Below, in pieces: positions 7,897 through 10,742 of a stretch of 10,742 nt of DNA. Both the position numbers and the translations under genes were made by a program. The notes under the pieces were generated by a model, which did not search any database, was not told the DNA's origin, and saw only the letters and a list, made by a program, of their open reading frames with translations. Numbering within the stretch: the first letter of the stretch is position 1; every line of letters starts with the position of its first letter. The stretch covers positions 22,799 to 33,540 of the forward strand of contig DHSL01000058.1 in assembly GCA_002411345.1 (NCBI GenBank), given 5' to 3'. This stretch comes from Bacteroidales bacterium UBA5287. Lineage in GTDB: Bacteria > Bacteroidota > Bacteroidia > Bacteroidales > Dysgonomonadaceae.

Positions 7897-7933
7897 AGTT
7901 GGTTGTTTTTTTTATGTCTCAGAGTATCTGATT

Positions 7934-8836
7934 TTATAATTTCATCCGTCTGGATTTTGGGATAATTTGAGTGACTTTTTGCCCTTTCATTTGCTTTAAG
8001 AATTCGTTCAAATCTTTATGGTTTACATACATTTTTGAGCAGTCGGTTATCGGTAGTTTTAATTGAATGAGTTTTTGCAATGCTTCTTTTCCTGCTTCAT
8101 CGTTATCCAGATAGGCATAGACTTGTGTATGTTTTGATAAAAAAGGAATGACTTTTTCAAGGTTTCCGGTGCCGTTAAGTACCACCGCAGATTCCGTTGG
8201 ATGATCTTTTTCTTTCATCGGATAGAGTGTGAGATAACTCAAAAAGTCCATAAATCCTTCAAACAGATTACACGTTGGTGTACCACGGTCAATCGTAGTG
8301 ATTGTTTTAGGAGGAAAGCAGCCTTTGAACTGAGAGTTGCGTAGTTCATAACCTGCCTTGTCGTTTTTAAACCCAATGGCGTAGTAAACTCTTTCTTTTA
8401 CACTGTAATATACCGTTGAAAGATGTCTTTTCGCCTGTTCGAGAGGGATGGCTCTTTCTCGTACCAGGTAGTTTTCGAGGTGGGGCGGAAGAAATTGTTC
8501 TACTCGGATCAATTTCATCCGTCCGACCGATTCCGATTCGGAAGGAAAAGCGGTCTTGACAATTAAAGGCAAGTCGGCTTTTTCTTCCAACAGTTTAATA
8601 GCCTCTATATCGGAGCAGTTTCGCATCTTCATGACCAAATCAATGATGCTTCCTCCTTCTCCGGCTCCGAAGTCTCTCCAGAGGTTCTTACGGTAGTTTA
8701 CTTTAAAGCTCGGATGCCCTTCGTTACGATACGGACTAAGGTACATTCCATAAGCCGGGTATTCTTTTATTGGATAAATTCCTTGTTCGGCTAAATAGCC
8801 TTTGATGGATATCTCTTTTACGTTGTTTGCTTCCAT
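7934..8836 (-). CDS. TOPRIM-domain DNA primase with degenerate zinc finger
   Basis: A 300-residue DnaG-like protein that presumably makes primers on the element's single-stranded DNA after transfer or during replication. Residues ~28-68 match the DnaG CHC2 finger in overall pattern (YLSPYRNEGHPSFKV, then WRDFGAGEGGSIIDLV), but the metal-binding Cys/His positions are replaced. This is common in Bacteroidales element primases. The TOPRIM domain spans about 185-265: the acidic residue E193 in LFEGFMDFLS, and the DxD pair D244/D246 in YAYLDNDEAGKEAL. KDLNEFL at 274-280 is the usual closing motif. It is shorter than chromosomal DnaG (about 600 residues) and lacks the helicase-binding C-terminal domain. 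The ATG at 8836 is preceded by an A-rich leader and by a 242-bp gap full of GTAGTA repeats, which may regulate it or serve as the site where it works. Confidence 0.9.
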   Translation of the reverse strand: MEANNVKEISIKGYLAEQGIYPIKEYPAYGMYLSPYRNEGHPSFKVNYRKNLWRDFGAGEGGSIIDLVMKMRNCSDIEAIKLLEEKADLPLIVKTAFPSESESVGRMKLIRVEQFLPPHLENYLVRERAIPLEQAKRHLSTVYYSVKERVYYAIGFKNDKAGYELRNSQFKGCFPPKTITTIDRGTPTCNLFEGFMDFLSYLTLYPMKEKDHPTESAVVLNGTGNLEKVIPFLSKHTQVYAYLDNDEAGKEALQKLIQLKLPITDCSKMYVNHKDLNEFLKQMKGQKVTQIIPKSRRMKL

Positions 8837-8883
8837 AATCTTTTTTGTTTTTATTTATTTTTCTAAGTTTTCGGGATTTATCT

Positions 8884-9075
8884 TACTACAGCTTTGTAGT
8901 TTTGTAAGTAGTTGACAGTGAAAGAAAAAAGAGTAGAAACACCCTTTATGGTAGTAACTACTACACTCTTAAAAAGTAGTAGGTAGTAAAATGGTCGTAA
9001 CGTCATTTTTTTGGAGTTACTACGGTGTAATCTTTTTTCTTTCATTGTATTATATCCTTTTGTAGTAAGGTAGTA
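8884..9075. repeat. Cluster of eight GTAGTA/TACTAC hexamers
   Basis: GTAGTA occurs at 8951, 8976, 8983, 9062 and 9070, and its complement TACTAC at 8884, 8959 and 9018. The first block forms the palindrome GTAGTAACTAC (8951-8961), GTTACTAC (9016-9023) mirrors it, and ACTACA-gctt-TGTAGT (8885-8900) is a further small hairpin. The pairs at 8976/8983 and 9062/9070 lie 7-8 bp apart in direct orientation, as in iteron-like or multi-site operator arrays. Confidence 0.7.
8915..9048. repeat. 18-bp near-perfect inverted repeat with nested shorter arms
   Basis: ACAGTGAAAGAAAAAAGA (8915-8932) pairs with TCTTTTTTCTTTCATTGT (9031-9048) with one mismatch, which would be a G-U wobble in plus-strand RNA. 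Further inside, ACACC (8939-8943) pairs with GGTGT (9024-9028), and GTAGTAAC (8951-8958) with GTTACTAC (9016-9023). The result is a long interrupted stem enclosing part of the GTAGTA cluster. Confidence 0.7.
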
Positions 9076-9078
9076 TCT

Positions 9079-10302
9079 TCATTCATTGTAATAAGTAGGA
9101 ATAAATGGATTGGGCATTATTTTGCGGATATGATAGACGTACATCGGATTTCCGTTTATGCGCTTTGACTTTCGTTCAAATCCTGCTTTTCGCAATGCTT
9201 CTCCCATTCGCTTTTCTTGAAGGTTGAGCGTGGTGTGTGCTCGTAAATAGTTGAGGATTTCAGATGTGGTCATATACGACTCCGATGATTCTTCGGGTTT
9301 CTCGAACCCTTTCAACAACATTTCATATTCCACTGTCTGCACGTGAAAAGTTTCGCTCTCGCGGTGCAGCTCGGCGATTTCTGCTTCATCGAACCAATAC
9401 CGGTATCCTTGTTTCCAAAACCACACGGTTTCGGAAAAAACGTTGTCCATATCAATCCGTTTGGCGGTTTCGATGTCGATATGTTCCACTTCAAAGGGTA
9501 GAAAACGGCGACTGCCGGTCGGATCTGTCAGAAAATCGTTGCCGTTGACCGATGCCATAAAACTTGCCAAATGGGGATATTCTTCAATATACACGTCATA
9601 GGGTCGGCGATACTTGACACGTGGCGTGGTAATGAGGTTTTTCAGTTCGTTTTCGTCTCGCTTGTTCAATGCTTTCAGCTGGTCGTCGATGTTGATGAAA
9701 AGATATTCGGCAATGAGGGTTTGGATGTCTTTGCTTTGCGGATCTATTTTTCCGGTAAACAAATAGTTTTTCAAACTCGAAGGACAAAGCAAATCCAAAA
9801 AAGTGGTTTTGAATTTGCCTTGTTCGCCCGTAAGCACCAAGCAGGTGTGATTGCGGCATTGAAAATCATCCATTGCGTTTGCCACAACTGCTATAAGCCA
9901 CTTCAAGAGATACTGTCGCCATTTCTCGGAATTACGAACGGTTACGCATTCCGCCAAACGGACAATTTCCGAAGGTTTGTTTTCGTCCCATTCCAGCAGT
10001 GAATGAAAATATTCCTGCACGGGATTTACTTTGAGGCAAAAATCGCTTTCCAAAATGGCTCGGATATTCTCTGCGGAAGTAGTAATTCCTTGCGAAGCAT
10101 CCAGCAAACGGCGCATCGAGTTGATGTCGAACTTGGTGAGTGGAGAATACATTTCGTCCGTTGCCGATGGACGAAACTCGGTACGACTTTTTACCGTATT
10201 AAAACGAAATTGGTATTTTTCACGCAGAAAGGATTCGATGCGTTCGTTTTTGGAGCGCTTGCCCACATTGCGGTCGGTTTCTTTTGCTTTCATCGACACC
10301 AT
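9079..10302 (-). CDS. VirE/VapE-family P-loop ATPase (helicase-like)
   Basis: A 407-residue protein of the 'virulence-associated E' family, found on phages and mobile elements and related to SF3/primase-helicase ATPases. Residues ~90-145 (NPVQEYFHSLLEWD...) are the typical lead-in. The P-loop is LTGEQGKFKTTFLDLLCP at 157-174. It has F164 where the classical Walker A has its last glycine, with K165 and T166 kept. Walker B is LFINIDDQ at 201-208. The family block follows: LKNLITTPRVKYRRPYD (220-236) and NGNDFLTDPTGSRRFLPFEV (253-272), with a likely arginine finger at R265/R266. The C-terminal ~340-395 (YMTTSEILNYLRA ... MYVYHIR) looks like the winged-helix-type tail of Bacteroidales VapE proteins (DUF3874-like). 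The ATG at 10302 is 2 nt after the stop of the HTH gene; a second ATG at codon 4 is an alternative start. It probably works with the downstream primase in element replication. Confidence 0.9.
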   Translation of the reverse strand: MVSMKAKETDRNVGKRSKNERIESFLREKYQFRFNTVKSRTEFRPSATDEMYSPLTKFDINSMRRLLDASQGITTSAENIRAILESDFCLKVNPVQEYFHSLLEWDENKPSEIVRLAECVTVRNSEKWRQYLLKWLIAVVANAMDDFQCRNHTCLVLTGEQGKFKTTFLDLLCPSSLKNYLFTGKIDPQSKDIQTLIAEYLFINIDDQLKALNKRDENELKNLITTPRVKYRRPYDVYIEEYPHLASFMASVNGNDFLTDPTGSRRFLPFEVEHIDIETAKRIDMDNVFSETVWFWKQGYRYWFDEAEIAELHRESETFHVQTVEYEMLLKGFEKPEESSESYMTTSEILNYLRAHTTLNLQEKRMGEALRKAGFERKSKRINGNPMYVYHIRKIMPNPFIPTYYNE

Positions 10303-10304
10303 TC

Positions 10305-10661
10305 TTAATAACGGGCATTTGCTCGCCGTTTACCATTTACAAAGTCTGTGGCATCACGGGCTATTTCTTCTACGGTTTTCTTCCGTCCGTTTTCAATCCA
10401 TGCGAGGAGTTCATCCTCGAAAAAGTACAGCTTCTTGCCATTCTTATAGCAAGGTATTAACCGTTTTCGTACGAGTGCGTACACGGTGGACTTAGCTTTG
10501 CCGATCAGTTTACACGCATCGTCAATCCCAATCGGCACTCGTTTTGGACTAACTGTTGGCAAGTGCGTTTTTTCTACTAATTGCTTGATTTCTGCCACTT
10601 CGCCAATCAGATGTGCCACGGCGTTCGGCAGGTTGTTAAAGGAAATTTCATTTGTATCCAT
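10305..10661 (-). CDS. Helix-turn-helix (MerR/excisionase-type) DNA-binding protein
   Basis: A 118-residue protein with a HTH_17/excisionase-type domain at about 43-95. The block IGIDDACKLIGKAKSTVYALVRKRLIP (44-70) is the helix-turn-helix, and YKNGKKLYFFEDELLAWIENGRKK (72-95) is the wing and following helix. The N-terminal ~12-35 is a short helix (AVAHLIGEVAEIKQLVEK), perhaps for dimerisation, and the C-terminus is basic. In Bacteroidales integrative elements this gene class lies between the integrase and the VapE-like gene and acts as a recombination directionality factor or as a regulator of the module; which one applies here cannot be told. It is transcribed with the VapE-like gene (2-nt gap). 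The ATG at 10661 is preceded by an AT-rich leader without a Shine-Dalgarno, as is usual for Bacteroidota. Confidence 0.88.
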   Translation of the reverse strand: MDTNEISFNNLPNAVAHLIGEVAEIKQLVEKTHLPTVSPKRVPIGIDDACKLIGKAKSTVYALVRKRLIPCYKNGKKLYFFEDELLAWIENGRKKTVEEIARDATDFVNGKRRANARY

Positions 10662-10687
10662 AATAATTGATTTTGATGATTACGGTG

Positions 10688-10695
10688 CAAATGAA
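10688..10695 (-). promoter_or_regulatory. Weak candidate -7 box upstream of the HTH gene
   Basis: On the minus strand TTCATTTG differs from TAnnTTTG at one fixed position and lies 26 nt before the HTH start. GTTG lies 23 bp further upstream, slightly beyond the usual 19-21 bp spacing of the -33 TTTG box. The remaining sequence to the window edge (10662-10742) shows no gene. Weak support. Confidence 0.3.
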
Positions 10696-10742
10696 ATGAG
10701 TGATTGGCCTGTGATTAGCAACACTTACAAAAACACAAAGAA

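Larger units (their letters stand above)
7727..7933. other. Non-coding gap with nested inverted repeats: candidate oriT
   Basis: This 207-bp stretch between the primase stop and the MobC-like start holds no gene. It contains a perfect 12-bp inverted repeat (7762-7773 / 7885-7896), a perfect 19-nt palindrome (7778-7796) and a short hairpin CATCG-TTAC-CGATG (7831-7844). A structured gap directly upstream of the oriT-binding protein and relaxase genes is the usual place for an origin of transfer. I cannot identify a nic site, and no TAnnTTTG promoter box is visible for the mob genes. Confidence 0.55.
8837..9078. other. Non-coding gap, iteron-like: candidate replication origin or operator
   Basis: This 242-bp gap between the VapE-like gene and the primase gene holds no convincing ORF and no TAnnTTTG promoter box on the minus strand. 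It is AT-rich and contains eight GTAGTA/TACTAC hexamers plus an 18-bp inverted repeat. A repeat-rich AT segment beside a primase and a replicative-type ATPase is what one would expect of an origin, but it could equally be an operator. This is inference from layout only. Confidence 0.45.

Noticed and set aside
8948..8986. Twelve-codon plus-strand reading frame across the GTAGTA repeats
   Set aside because: It is very short, has no visible ribosome-binding context and its codons simply reflect the repeat; it is not a credible leader peptide.
8884..9075. CRISPR array
   Set aside because: The hexamers are short, irregularly spaced and in both orientations; there are no 20-40 bp direct repeats, no spacers of even length and no cas genes.
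9571..10495. Plus-strand ORFs of 143, 101 and 154 codons (9571-10002, 10003-10308, 10031-10495)
   Set aside because: All are antisense to the VapE-like and HTH genes, overlap one another and show no family features.

Overview
The window looks like part of an integrated mobilisable element of a Bacteroidales-type bacterium (Bacteroides/Parabacteroides relatives). Three things point there: the low to moderate GC content, the gene order HTH protein - VirE/VapE-like ATPase - TOPRIM primase - RHH/MobC-like protein - relaxase, and a Bacteroidota-style TAnnTTTG promoter box. Every confident gene lies on the minus strand, so transcription runs from the right edge (10742) to the left edge (1). No integrase, attachment site, tRNA, rRNA or CRISPR array is visible, so the element's ends are probably outside the window.

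Right to left. (1) 10661-7934, DNA-processing module: a small MerR/excisionase-type HTH protein, a VirE/VapE-family P-loop ATPase and a TOPRIM protein with a metal-less DnaG-type finger. A 242-bp non-coding gap (8837-9078) between the last two carries eight GTAGTA/TACTAC hexamers and an 18-bp inverted repeat. (2) 7933-5810, mobilisation module: a 207-bp non-coding gap with a perfect 19-nt palindrome nested inside a perfect 12-bp inverted repeat (the best oriT candidate), then a RHH/MobC-like accessory protein overlapping a compact MOB-P-like relaxase, then a single-pass membrane coiled-coil protein. (3) 5809-1, cargo module: a type III-like restriction-modification pair (mod, res; overlapping ATGA), followed 5 nt later by an AlbA_2/Schlafen-type protein with a divergent histidine-kinase-like ATPase domain, which runs off the left edge.

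Working model (inference): the first two modules let the element be nicked, primed and transferred with help from a conjugative element, and the last is a defence cargo. The mod/res genes are clearly more AT-rich than the genes on both sides, which suggests a separate origin. The points most worth checking are the three-gene cargo operon, the extra C-terminal domain of Res after its nuclease site, the GTAGTA cluster beside the primase, and the oriT candidate.
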